Source: Promicromonospora umidemergens (lineage in GTDB: Bacteria; Actinomycetota; Actinomycetes; Actinomycetales; Cellulomonadaceae). From it: a stretch of DNA of 64,000 nucleotides. The position numbers and the translations under genes were made by a program. The notes beneath the pieces are model-generated. The model worked only from the letters and a program-made list of their open reading frames with translations. It had not been told where the DNA came from and ran no database searches. Shown piece after piece: positions 34,383-42,631 of this stretch. How positions within the stretch are numbered: the stretch's first letter is position 1; each line of letters begins with the position of its first letter. Location of the stretch: contig NZ_JAMTCT010000004.1 in assembly GCF_024171995.1 (NCBI RefSeq), forward strand, positions 310,001 to 374,000, given 5' to 3'.

Positions 34383-36443
34383 TCAGTACGATACAGACGG
34401 CGCGAGCAGCCGGAGCTCGAAGGCGAGCCAGGCGGTCCCCGCCAGGGCCAGCACCACGAGCGCCAGGCCGAGGATGCGGCGCCAGCCGTGCCGGTGCCGG
34501 ACGGCGCCGACGAGCTGCAGCACGGCCGGGACCAGCCCGAGCACGCCGATCCCCTGCAGCACCTGGTTCTGGCGCAGCGAGAACTCGGAGACGTCCACCA
34601 GGTTCATCACGGTCATGACGGTGACGGTCCAGCCTGCCAGGGCCAGCACCGCGGAGACCACACCGACCTTCGCGAGGATCCGGGTCACGCGCCCGGTGCC
34701 CTCGGGGAGGGACCGGTGCCGTACGCGCCGGACGATCGCACCGACCGGCCATGCGACGGCCGTCACGAGCAGGATCAGCGCAGACACCCCGAGCACCGGG
34801 AGCACCACGGAGGGAACCCGCTCGGGCTGGGACGGGAGGAGGGCGAAGGCACCCTCGTACCCGATGGCCTCGACCTCGCCGTCGGCGACCCGCATGGCGA
34901 TGGTGCGCTGACCGCCGACCTCACGCCAGACCCAGGGCTCCACCTCCTCGTACAGGGCGGGTGACGCGCTGGCGGGACCGGGGGTGAGCAGCAGACGGCC
35001 GTCGTCCCGCGCGGTGACCTGAGTAACGCTGAAGGCGTCGAGCGCCGCGAGGAACGTGCTGTGCATGCTGCGGGAGGCGACGTAGCTGCCCTCGGCGATG
35101 GCCGCGTGCTCCTTGGTCGTCGCCTCGTCGACGGTGCCGGCCGCCGGAGCGGTGTCCGCGGGGAAGTAGCGGTCCGTGAAGCCCTCCAGCACGGCCCTGC
35201 GCAGCTCGAGCGTGGCGTAGCCGGTGGCGCCGGTGCTGTTGAACGAGACGAAGATCCCTGTGCGCTCCTCCGGGTAGATCTGCAGGTGCGAGTGGAAGTA
35301 GTTGGTGTCGCCGCCGTGGCCGACGATCCGGTGCCCGTTGCGGCTCTCGTCGAAGAACCCGAGCGCCATCCGCGGGGCCGCCGCCAGGTTGCCGAGGGAG
35401 CTCTCGTCGAGCGCCGGAGTGTGCATGAGCTCGAGCGTCGCGGGCTCGAGGAGCGATCCAGCGCCCGGCTCGCCCAGCTGGGCCAGCATGAAGCGTGCCA
35501 TGTCGGGCGCCGAGGCGGTCAGCGCCCCGGCAGGCGATGACCCGACGATCTCGAACGGCCCGGGGCCCCCCGCCGACGTGTCGTACCCCTGCGAGATCCG
35601 GTCGCTCAGCGCGTCGGGCAGCGGCTGCTCGAAGGTCGACGACGTCATCCCGGTCGGCTCGAAGATGTTGCGCTCGACGTACTCCTCGAACGGCACGCCG
35701 CTGACGTGCTCGACGATGTAGCCGGCCAGCGCGTTGCCGTAGTTGGAGTAGGCGGGGACGGTACCCGGCTCGTAGATCTGCTCCGGCGGCTCCTCGACGA
35801 GGCTGTCACGAAGTACCGGCGAGACGTCGCCCGAGCCGATGATGCCGCCGATCCGCTCCTCGAAGCCCGCGGTATGGGTGAGCAGGTGCCGCAGCGTCAT
35901 CGGCTCGTCGAAGTTCCGCGGCACCTCGAAGTCGAGGTACTCGCCGATGTCGGTGTCCAGGTCGACGTCGCCGCTCTCGACGAGCTGCATCGCGGCGGTG
36001 GCGGTGAACAGCTTCGATACCGAACCGGGGCGGAACAGCGTGCTCTCCGGGTCGATCAGGACGGCCTCGCCGCCCGTCGTGCCGGTGTCGGAGTGGCCGT
36101 AGCCGCGGGTGGTGACCACCTTGCCGTCGTCGACGACGGTGACGACGCCGCCGGCGATGCCTGCGCTCTCCAGCGCGGCGGGCAGCATGCCGTCGAGCCA
36201 GGCGTCGACGTCGGTCCGGTTCAGGGTGTGCTCGCCGGCCGGGGCGAAGATGGGCGGGGCCGGCGCCGGCTCGATGGTGCTCGACTCGGCGGCAGCCGCG
36301 CTCGGGGCGCCGGCCGCGACGGTCACGGCGAGCATGCCGAGGGTCGCGAGCGCCGCGAGACCACGTCGGCCGGGCTGCCTCGGGCGGCTCTGCGGGCGGT
36401 GTTCCGACCGCTCGGCGGGTGTGTGGTCAATGGACGAGTACAT
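34383..36443 (-). CDS. Membrane-anchored serine hydrolase (beta-lactamase/PBP-like, S12)
   Basis: A 686-residue exported protein. A signal sequence ends near residue 52 (GAPSAAAAE). The S12-type domain has Ser141-x-x-Lys144 (SVSK), YSN in AYSNYGNALAG, and HGG in IVGHGGDTNYF. After about residue 540 come four hydrophobic segments (LPVLGVSALILLVTAVAW and three more), so the catalytic domain sits outside and the C-terminus is in the membrane. Relatives include D-aminopeptidases and esterases; the substrate is unknown but a cell-wall peptide is plausible. ATG 36443 lies 7 nt after GAGGAG. It heads the operon with the histidine kinase and response regulator. Confidence 0.85.
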   Translation of the reverse strand: MYSSIDHTPAERSEHRPQSRPRQPGRRGLAALATLGMLAVTVAAGAPSAAAAESSTIEPAPAPPIFAPAGEHTLNRTDVDAWLDGMLPAALESAGIAGGVVTVVDDGKVVTTRGYGHSDTGTTGGEAVLIDPESTLFRPGSVSKLFTATAAMQLVESGDVDLDTDIGEYLDFEVPRNFDEPMTLRHLLTHTAGFEERIGGIIGSGDVSPVLRDSLVEEPPEQIYEPGTVPAYSNYGNALAGYIVEHVSGVPFEEYVERNIFEPTGMTSSTFEQPLPDALSDRISQGYDTSAGGPGPFEIVGSSPAGALTASAPDMARFMLAQLGEPGAGSLLEPATLELMHTPALDESSLGNLAAAPRMALGFFDESRNGHRIVGHGGDTNYFHSHLQIYPEERTGIFVSFNSTGATGYATLELRRAVLEGFTDRYFPADTAPAAGTVDEATTKEHAAIAEGSYVASRSMHSTFLAALDAFSVTQVTARDDGRLLLTPGPASASPALYEEVEPWVWREVGGQRTIAMRVADGEVEAIGYEGAFALLPSQPERVPSVVLPVLGVSALILLVTAVAWPVGAIVRRVRHRSLPEGTGRVTRILAKVGVVSAVLALAGWTVTVMTVMNLVDVSEFSLRQNQVLQGIGVLGLVPAVLQLVGAVRHRHGWRRILGLALVVLALAGTAWLAFELRLLAPSVSY

Positions 36444-36595
36444 CGTCGCGCTCCTCGCGCTCGGCAGGTGTTCGGGCTGGTCCGGAGGCTTTCTTCCGGA
36501 CGACCCAAGCCTGTCGAGATACCCGCTGGGCCACATCGGCCGCGAGCACGCACTTCACCTACGACCTTTGGCGGAGGCGGGCCCACCGCGACGAG

Positions 36596-37357
36596 TCAGT
36601 GGGCCGCGTAGCCGCCGTCGACCAGGTGATAGCTGCCGGAGACGAAGGACGCCTCGTCACTGAGGAGGAAGAGCGTCAGCGCCGCGACCTCCTTGTCCGT
36701 CCCGAGCCGCTTGGCGGCGTGCTCGTTCTCGAGCGCGGTGAGCGCCTCCGCGCTCAGCGAGGACCGTACGAGCGGGGTGTCGATGAACCCTGGGCCGACG
36801 GCGTTGGTCCGAACGCCCTGCTCCGTGTACTCGAGCGCGGCCACCTTGGTCAGCCCGACGAGCGCGTGCTTGCTGGTCACGTACGCCGCGTTCTCCGCGA
36901 TGCCCACGGAGCCGAGCACCGAGGCCATGTTCACGATGGCGCCGCCGCCTGCCGCCACCATGGCGGGGAGCTGGTAGCGCAGGCCGTAGAAGACGCCGTC
37001 GAGGTCGACCGCCCGCACGCGGTCCCATGCCTCGATGTCGTAGTCACCGATCTTGGCGGGTGGTGCGCCGATGCCCGCGTTGTTCACGGCGAGGTGCAGC
37101 GCCCCGTACTGCTCGACGGCGAGGTCGACGGCGGCGCGCGACTGGTCGGGGTCGGTGGTGTCCTGCTCGAAGGCCACCGCTGCGCCGTCGGCGGCGGTGA
37201 TCTCGTCGACCACCTGCTGCGCGCTGTCGAGCTTGATGTCGGTGACCACGACGGAGGCGCCATCGGCGGCGAGCTGCCGGGAGATCTCCGCACCGATACC
37301 GCTGCCGCCGCCCGTGACGATCGCTGCCTTGCCCTGGAACCTGTTTCCCGTCGTCAT
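36596..37357 (-). CDS. Short-chain dehydrogenase/reductase (classical SDR)
   Basis: A 253-residue NAD(P)-dependent oxidoreductase. The cofactor motif is TGGGSGIG and the structural motif is NNAGIG. The catalytic residues are Ser in NMASVLG and Tyr-x-x-x-Lys in AYVTSKHA. 'SGSYHLVDGGYAAH' is the usual C-terminus. Asp after the second strand (VVTDIKLD) suggests preference for NAD. ATG 37357 lies 9 nt after GAGGAG; a GTG three codons earlier is too close to it. It reads toward the serine hydrolase, with a 152-bp gap that contains only a small 7-bp stem at 36480-36501. Confidence 0.9.
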   Translation of the reverse strand: MTTGNRFQGKAAIVTGGGSGIGAEISRQLAADGASVVVTDIKLDSAQQVVDEITAADGAAVAFEQDTTDPDQSRAAVDLAVEQYGALHLAVNNAGIGAPPAKIGDYDIEAWDRVRAVDLDGVFYGLRYQLPAMVAAGGGAIVNMASVLGSVGIAENAAYVTSKHALVGLTKVAALEYTEQGVRTNAVGPGFIDTPLVRSSLSAEALTALENEHAAKRLGTDKEVAALTLFLLSDEASFVSGSYHLVDGGYAAH

Positions 37358-37384
37358 GCTGCTCACTCCTCGGCGCTCTGGTCC

Positions 37385-37400
37385 GACGGCGCGCGCCGTC
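37385..37400. promoter_or_regulatory. 16-bp perfect palindrome in divergent promoter region
   Basis: GACGGCGCGCGCCGTC is self-complementary. It lies 28 bp upstream of the SDR start and 130 bp upstream of the NiCoT permease start, so it could be an operator for the SDR. The high GC content makes chance occurrence possible. Confidence 0.3.
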
Positions 37401-37529
37401 CCCTCAGTTCTAACCCGCGACGGGCTCGGTCACCTGCGGGCGTCGTCGTGCCGGGCGCTCCTGGCGCCGCGGCAGAGCGCCGGTGGGACGCCGGCGGTAG
37501 CGTCGACCTGACGAGCTCCCGGAGGACGT

Positions 37530-38579
37530 ATGGCCCACGGCACGCCGAGCGATCGGCACCCGAACCTTGCGCCCCGACCCGAGGGCCGGAGCGTGGCCGT
37601 CCCCGTCATCGTCGCGCTCCACGTGGCCGGGATCGGTGGCCTGGCCGCCGCCCTGCTTGTGGCTGGCGGCACCGGGGCGATCACGGTGGCCATGGGGCTG
37701 GCGGCCTATGCGCTCGGGCTCCGGCACGCGTTCGACGCCGACCACATCGCGACCATCGACAACACGACGCGCAGGCTGGTTCGCGCGAACCGGGACGCAC
37801 GCGGCGTCGGGCTCTGGTTCTCGCTGGGACACTCGACGGTGGTGCTCGCCGCCGCCCTGCTCCTCGCGCTCGGTGTGCACGCCCTGGCGCCGATGCTCGG
37901 CGACGAGTCGTCACCGCTGCGCAGGGCCACGGGCGTCTGGGGGCCGCTCGTCTCCGGGACGTTCCTCCTGGCCATCGCCGCGGTCAACATCGTCATGCTG
38001 CGCCACGCGCTGCGCAGGCACCCGCACCAGCACGCCGGTGGGCCGGTCACCTGGTTGCTGCGCCGGTTCGGGTGGTCCACGGAGAAGCCGGCCCGGATGT
38101 ACGTCGTGGGGCTGGTGTTCGGGCTCGGGTTCGACACGGCCACGGAGATCGGCCTGCTGGCGATCACGGCGTCGGCCGCCCTCGGTCAGGTCGCGTGGTA
38201 CTCGACCCTGCCGCTCGCGGTGCTCTTCGCCGCGGGGATGTCGATGCTGGACTCGGCTCAGGGGGCGGTGGCCCTGCGCGTCTACACGCACGCCGAGACC
38301 GGCAGGGCCACCGGAGCCACCGGAGCCACCGGGCAGGGGCGCACCCGGGTGCGCTACGACGTCGTCGTCACGGGTGTGTCCGCGTTGGCCGCGCTGGGGA
38401 TCGGCACGGTGACGCTGGTGCAGGTCGCCGTCGAGCACGCCCCGTGGCTCGGCTGGATCCCGGGAGCCTCCGTTCGCCTCGAGCCCTTCGGGATCGTGCT
38501 CACCGTGGTGCTACTGGTGGCCTGGAGCGTGGGGATCTTCCTCAGCTCTCCCCGGCGGAGCAGTGGGCCGACGGTCTGA
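37530..38579 (+). CDS. Nickel/cobalt permease (NiCoT/HoxN family)
   Basis: A 349-residue membrane permease with about eight hydrophobic segments. The family signature RHAFDADHIA in the second segment carries the metal-binding His/Asp residues. 'FSLGHSTVV', LGFDTATEIG and 'LFAAGMSMLDSAQG' are the other NiCoT motifs. It imports Ni2+ or Co2+ without ATP. The ATG follows CCGGAGGACGT. Short ATGATGATG-like residue repeats sit in a cytoplasmic loop near residue 260. No urease or hydrogenase genes adjoin, so the user of the metal is unknown. Confidence 0.92.
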   Translation: MAHGTPSDRHPNLAPRPEGRSVAVPVIVALHVAGIGGLAAALLVAGGTGAITVAMGLAAYALGLRHAFDADHIATIDNTTRRLVRANRDARGVGLWFSLGHSTVVLAAALLLALGVHALAPMLGDESSPLRRATGVWGPLVSGTFLLAIAAVNIVMLRHALRRHPHQHAGGPVTWLLRRFGWSTEKPARMYVVGLVFGLGFDTATEIGLLAITASAALGQVAWYSTLPLAVLFAAGMSMLDSAQGAVALRVYTHAETGRATGATGATGQGRTRVRYDVVVTGVSALAALGIGTVTLVQVAVEHAPWLGWIPGASVRLEPFGIVLTVVLLVAWSVGIFLSSPRRSSGPTV

Positions 38580-38596
38580 GCGCCTATCCTCCGGAC

Positions 38597-40249
38597 ATGA
38601 GCCGGCGGCCACGGGCGAGCCTCGGCAGGGTGCTCGACGACCTCGGAGCCACCCTGCTCGACGTCGTGCGCGGAGGACCCGACGCCGAGCGCGAGGTGGG
38701 CGGCCTGGTGATCCACGACCCGCTCGACGAGGCCGTGTACCCGCCGCATGCGCTGGTCCTGGGCGTGGGCCTGGCCGCCCCGGACGACCTCGTGGCGCTG
38801 CTGCGCCACCTGGGCGAGCACGGCGCGACGGGGCTGGTCGTGCGGGAGCCGGTTCCGGCAGCGGCCGCCGTGCTGGACGCCGCCGACGCGAGCGGCGTAG
38901 CGCTGCTGGGCCTGAGCCGCGGCGCGACGTGGGCCCAGCTCGCTGCGCTGCTGCGGACCGTCCTGGCCGAGGGCGACGTGGGCGTGGACGACGCCGAGTC
39001 CCTGGGCGGGCTGCCGTCGGGCGACCTGTTCGCCGTGGCGAACGCCGTCGCCGCGCTGCTGGACGCGCCGGTGACCATCGAGGACCGCAGCTCGCGCGTG
39101 CTCGCGTTCTCCGTGCGGCAGGACGAGGCCGACGACTCGCGCGTCGAGACCGTCCTGGGCCGCCGGGTGCCCGAGCGCTACGCGCGGATGCTCACCGAGC
39201 GGGGAGTGTTCCGCGACCTGTACCGCAGCTCGGACCCCGTCCGGGTGGATCCGCTGCCCATCGGGTACGCGGGCCTGACGATGCCGCGCGTAGCCATCGC
39301 GGTGCGCGCGGGCGACGAGGTGCTCGGGTCCATCTGGGCTGCCATGGAGGCTCCGCTCGACGACCGGCGCATCGCCTCGCTCCGCGACGCCGCGAAGCTG
39401 ACGGCACTGCACCTGCTGCGGGTGCGCGCGGGTTCCGACGTGCGGCGGCGGATCCGCACCGATCTGCTGAGCACCGCGCTGGAGGGCGGTCCCGGTGCCC
39501 GCGAGGCGCTCGAACGGCTCGGGCTGGGCAGTCAGGCGGTGGTCGTGCTCGGGGTCACGGCCCGGCCCGACGACGGCGAGCGGTCCGTCGCCGGCGACGT
39601 CGTCGAGGCGAGCGAGCGCGAGCGGCTGTCCGACGCGTTCGCGCTGCACCTGCAGTCCGCGCACCCGGCGTCCGCGGTGGCGCTGATCGGCGACGTCGCG
39701 TACGGGCTGCTGCCGTCCGGGTCCGACGGCGAGGAACGGGCCGAGCGCATAGCGCGGGCGTTCGTCGAGAAGGTGGGCCGGCGGACCGCCGCCGTGGCAG
39801 CCGTTGGGCCCGTCGCACCGAGCGCCGGCGGTGTGGCTCGGTCCCGAGAGGTGGTCGACCGGGTGCTGCGGGTGCTGCGCGTGGGCGACCCGCGGGGTAC
39901 CGGCGGGCCCAGGGTGGCCCGGTTCGCCGACGTCCAGGCGGCGTCGCTGGTCCTGGAGCTACGCGATGTGGTCGCGGCCCGCGGGGACACGATCGCGGGG
40001 CCGCTGGCCAGGCTCGTCGACTACGACGCCGAGCACGGCGCCGGCCTGGTCGCGACCTTGCGAGCCTGGCTGGACGCCTTCGGGGACGTGACGGCGGCGG
40101 CCGGGGCGGAGTTCGTCCACCCCAACACGTTCCGCTACCGGTTGCGCCGGGTGGCCCAGGTCGGCGGGATCGACCTGGACGACCCGGAGGCGCGGTTCGG
40201 TGTGATGCTCCAGCTCCGGGTGCTGGCACCGGGTGACGGCACAGGATGA
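38597..40249 (+). CDS. PucR-family transcriptional regulator (CdaR-like)
   Basis: A 550-residue regulator. The N-terminal part (to about 140) resembles the PucR sensor; a central GGDEF-like, non-catalytic region follows; the C-terminal helix-turn-helix of the HTH_30 type reads FVHPNTFRYRLRRVAQVGGI. Proteins of this family control purine, amino-acid or sugar-acid catabolism. TATCCT at 38585-38590 ends 6 nt before the ATG, so the message is probably leaderless and has its own promoter despite the 17-bp gap after the NiCoT gene. Array B follows its stop. Confidence 0.87.
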   Translation: MSRRPRASLGRVLDDLGATLLDVVRGGPDAEREVGGLVIHDPLDEAVYPPHALVLGVGLAAPDDLVALLRHLGEHGATGLVVREPVPAAAAVLDAADASGVALLGLSRGATWAQLAALLRTVLAEGDVGVDDAESLGGLPSGDLFAVANAVAALLDAPVTIEDRSSRVLAFSVRQDEADDSRVETVLGRRVPERYARMLTERGVFRDLYRSSDPVRVDPLPIGYAGLTMPRVAIAVRAGDEVLGSIWAAMEAPLDDRRIASLRDAAKLTALHLLRVRAGSDVRRRIRTDLLSTALEGGPGAREALERLGLGSQAVVVLGVTARPDDGERSVAGDVVEASERERLSDAFALHLQSAHPASAVALIGDVAYGLLPSGSDGEERAERIARAFVEKVGRRTAAVAAVGPVAPSAGGVARSREVVDRVLRVLRVGDPRGTGGPRVARFADVQAASLVLELRDVVAARGDTIAGPLARLVDYDAEHGAGLVATLRAWLDAFGDVTAAAGAEFVHPNTFRYRLRRVAQVGGIDLDDPEARFGVMLQLRVLAPGDGTG

Positions 40250-40315
40250 TGGCGCTGGGCGATGGCACTGGGCGGCCAGCTGGAGGTGGTCCGGGACAGC
40301 ACTGGGAGTTCGTGC

Positions 40316-40600
40316 GCCGAACCGCAAGTTCCTCGTCGTCGGCGGCAACGGCCCCGCCGAACCGCAAGGTACGTGTCCATCACCGCAGGCGGCGGCGCCG
40401 AACCGCAAGGTGCGCGTCGTCGGGAACGTCGAACCGATGGTTGTTGGTCGACCGGGGCGCTCATGGACCAGCAACCTTCGGCTCGGCGACCGCCTAGACC
40501 ATCAGGTTGCGGTTCGGCACCCGAGCAACGGCAACTCGACGCGCAGGTTGCGGTTCGGCGTCAGAGCAACAGCAACCGGACGCGTACGTTGCGGTTCGGC
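40316..40600. repeat. Repeat array B: same inverted GCCGAACCGCA / AACCTTCGGCT element as array A
   Basis: The 400 bp between the PucR gene and the racemase gene contains no credible gene. Forward units start at 40316, 40356 and 40397, with a degenerate fourth (GTCGAACCGAT) at 40428. The centre AACCTTCGGCT starts at 40473. Reverse units TGCGGTTCGGC start at 40508, 40549 and 40590. The innermost forward unit lies 34 bp before the centre and the first reverse unit 24 bp after it, exactly as in both halves of array A, although the spacer sequences differ. It lies between convergent gene ends. Confidence 0.85.
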
Positions 40601-40649
40601 ACCCGAGCAAGAGGAACAGGTCGGGGACCCGTCCGCCGCACATCGCAAG

Positions 40650-41789
40650 CTAACCCAGCGGCACCCATTCCGTCGCGGTGGTGAACTCGTCGAGCAGGTC
40701 CGGGAGCGGCGTCACGCCGAGGCCCGGGCCTGCCGGCACGGCGATGTGGCCGTCGTCGAGCACGAACGGCTCGGTGATGTCGGTGCGGTAGAACCGGCCG
40801 GACCCCGAGATGTCGCCCGGCAGCGTGAACCCCGGCAGGGCCGCGAGCGCCGCGTTGGCCGCACGGCCGAGCCCGGTCTCCAGCATGCCGCCGCACCAGA
40901 CGGCCACGCCGTGCGCGACGGCGAGGTCGTGGATGCGCCGCGCCTCCAGGTACCCGCCGACGCGGCCGGGCTTGATGTTGATGATCGAGCAGGCGCCCAG
41001 CGTGATCGCGGCGGCGGCGGTCTGCGCCGAGACGATCGACTCGTCCAGGCACACCGGTGTCGTGATGCGTCGGGCGAGCTCGGCGTGGCCCAGCACGTCC
41101 TCCTCCTCGAGCGGCTGCTCGATCAGCAGCAGGTCGAACGGGTCGAGCCGGGCGAGGTGGCGGGCGTCGCCAAGGGTGTAGGCGGTGTTGGCGTCGACCT
41201 GCAGCAGCACGTCGTCGCCGAACCGCTCCCGCACGGCCCGCACGGGCTCGAGGTCCCAGCCGGGCTCGATCTTCAGCTTGATCCGCACGTACCCCTCGGT
41301 GAGGTAGCCGTCGACGGCGTCGAGCAGCGCGGGGACCGTGTCGTGGATGCCGACGGACACGCCGCTCGGCACCCGGTGGACGACAGCGCCGAGCTCGCCG
41401 GCGAACGACCGGCCCAGGGTGCGCAGCTCGGCGTCGAGCACGGCCATCTCCAGGGCCGCCTTGGCCATGCGGTGCCCCTTGACCGGCGCGAGCGCCTGAC
41501 CGACGTCGGTGGCGGCGAGGCCACCCGCGCCGCCCGGCCGACGAGCGGAAGCCTGACGTCGGGCCAGGGCCGGGAGGAGGAACCGGCGCAGCACGTCGGC
41601 GGCGGCGTCCACGTACTCCGAGGAGTAGAGGGGCTCGGCCATGGCGACGCACTCGCCCCAGCCCTCCGCGCCGTCGGTCACGGCGCGCAGCAGGAGGATG
41701 TCGCGCTCGTGCTCCGTGCCGAACGACGTCCGGAACGGTGCTACGAGCGGCATGGTGATCCTGCGCAGCTCGACTCCCTGCAGCTTCAC
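40650..41789 (-). CDS. N-succinylamino acid racemase / o-succinylbenzoate synthase family enolase
   Basis: A 379-residue enolase-superfamily enzyme. Catalytic Lys171 and Lys173 lie in RIKLKIEPG, metal ligands Asp199 (QVDANTA), Glu224 (LIEQPL) and Asp249 (CLDESI), and the second base Lys273 in IINIKPGRVGG. GGMLETGLGRAAN is the hallmark of the NSAR/OSBS group. These positions are offset by 10 from those I recall for the Amycolatopsis racemase, explained by an insertion near residues 81-91 (SARRPGGAGG). Other men genes are absent and a GNAT gene overlaps its start, so amino-acid racemisation is more likely than menaquinone synthesis. GTG 41789 follows AAGGAGAG. Confidence 0.87.
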   Translation of the reverse strand: MKLQGVELRRITMPLVAPFRTSFGTEHERDILLLRAVTDGAEGWGECVAMAEPLYSSEYVDAAADVLRRFLLPALARRQASARRPGGAGGLAATDVGQALAPVKGHRMAKAALEMAVLDAELRTLGRSFAGELGAVVHRVPSGVSVGIHDTVPALLDAVDGYLTEGYVRIKLKIEPGWDLEPVRAVRERFGDDVLLQVDANTAYTLGDARHLARLDPFDLLLIEQPLEEEDVLGHAELARRITTPVCLDESIVSAQTAAAAITLGACSIINIKPGRVGGYLEARRIHDLAVAHGVAVWCGGMLETGLGRAANAALAALPGFTLPGDISGSGRFYRTDITEPFVLDDGHIAVPAGPGLGVTPLPDLLDEFTTATEWVPLG

Positions 41790-42631
41790 GGGTGCTCTCC
41801 TTCGGTCGGGGTGTGGATCAGGTAGCCGCGCTCGCGGTCGTAGCCGACGCCGTGTCCTGAGCCTGCCGTAGCGGCGGACCCACCGGCCAGGTACGGCCCC
41901 AGGCTCTCTCGCACGCGCAGCCGCCACTCGTGGGCGGCTGCCGGGTCCGCCACGCGCAGGCTCTCGATGTCCGGTGGCACCGGCACGACGGCGACCGGCA
42001 CGACGCCGCCCGCCGCGCCGGCCTTGCTGGAACCGCCGGCACCGCCGGCACCGCCGGCACCGCCGGGACCGCACGCGGCGGCCACCGCCGGTGCCCGCAG
42101 GTCCCAGCGGACCAGCACCCGGTCGGTGTCCTCGCCGCCGTTGATGGCGTCGGACATGGGCCCGTAGAAGTTCGTCAGGTACTCGGCGGGCCGGCCAGCG
42201 AGCTTGTTGATGTTGAAGTGCGCGTTGCGCGCCACCAGCGGGTCGTACGTCCAGGCGATCTCGTCCACGCCCAGGGCGAGCGCCCAGGCCCGCTGGTGCA
42301 CCTTGAGCGCGAAGCCGACGCCTTGGCCGCCGGTTCCCGGCGTCACTCCGGCGATGTGGCTGTGCAGGGAGCGCTGCCCCGGCGCCGCGTGGAACGCCAC
42401 GCACGCGCCGACCAGCACGCCGTCGCGGAACGCGCCGCCCACATAGCTCTGCGTCTTGCTGAACGCTCGCAACAGCTCCGTGGAGACCGACGGCTTGCCC
42501 CAGATCGTCGTGAACAGGTCGCCGACGGCGGCCAGCTCGGCCAGGCCCGACACCTCGCGGACCGTGACCCCGGCTGCCCGGGCCGCCGCCTCGGCGTCCC
42601 GGGCAGCCTGCACGGTGAACGGGTCGCTCAC
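41786..42631 (-). CDS. GNAT-family acyltransferase linked to N-succinylamino acid racemase
   Basis: A 281-residue protein. A GNAT-like core includes 'SYVGGAFRDGVLVGACVAFH', then HSHIAGVTPGTGGQGVGFAL as the acyl-CoA loop, and WTYDPLVARNAHFNINKLA, which is typical of the acyltransferases found beside NSAR genes. The likely job is N-succinylation (or N-acylation) of an amino acid so the racemase can act on it; that is inference from the partnership. Between about residues 190 and 205 is a low-complexity GGAGGAGG segment from a tandem DNA repeat near 42035-42065. It overlaps both neighbours by 4 bp. Confidence 0.78.
   Translation of the reverse strand: MSDPFTVQAARDAEAAARAAGVTVREVSGLAELAAVGDLFTTIWGKPSVSTELLRAFSKTQSYVGGAFRDGVLVGACVAFHAAPGQRSLHSHIAGVTPGTGGQGVGFALKVHQRAWALALGVDEIAWTYDPLVARNAHFNINKLAGRPAEYLTNFYGPMSDAINGGEDTDRVLVRWDLRAPAVAAACGPGGAGGAGGAGGSSKAGAAGGVVPVAVVPVPPDIESLRVADPAAAHEWRLRVRESLGPYLAGGSAATAGSGHGVGYDRERGYLIHTPTEGEHP

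Noticed and set aside
26509-40600. Repeat arrays as CRISPR
   Set aside because: Units are only 11 bp, occur in both orientations around a centre, and spacers are not of one length; no cas genes are present.
40650-41789. Racemase gene as menC of menaquinone synthesis
   Set aside because: No other men genes are nearby, and the overlapping GNAT and peptidase genes point to the amino-acid racemase branch; the menC activity cannot be fully excluded.
40233-41825. Long plus-strand frame across array B and the racemase gene
   Set aside because: It is the antisense shadow of the racemase gene; codon pattern and protein content fit the minus-strand gene with all catalytic residues.
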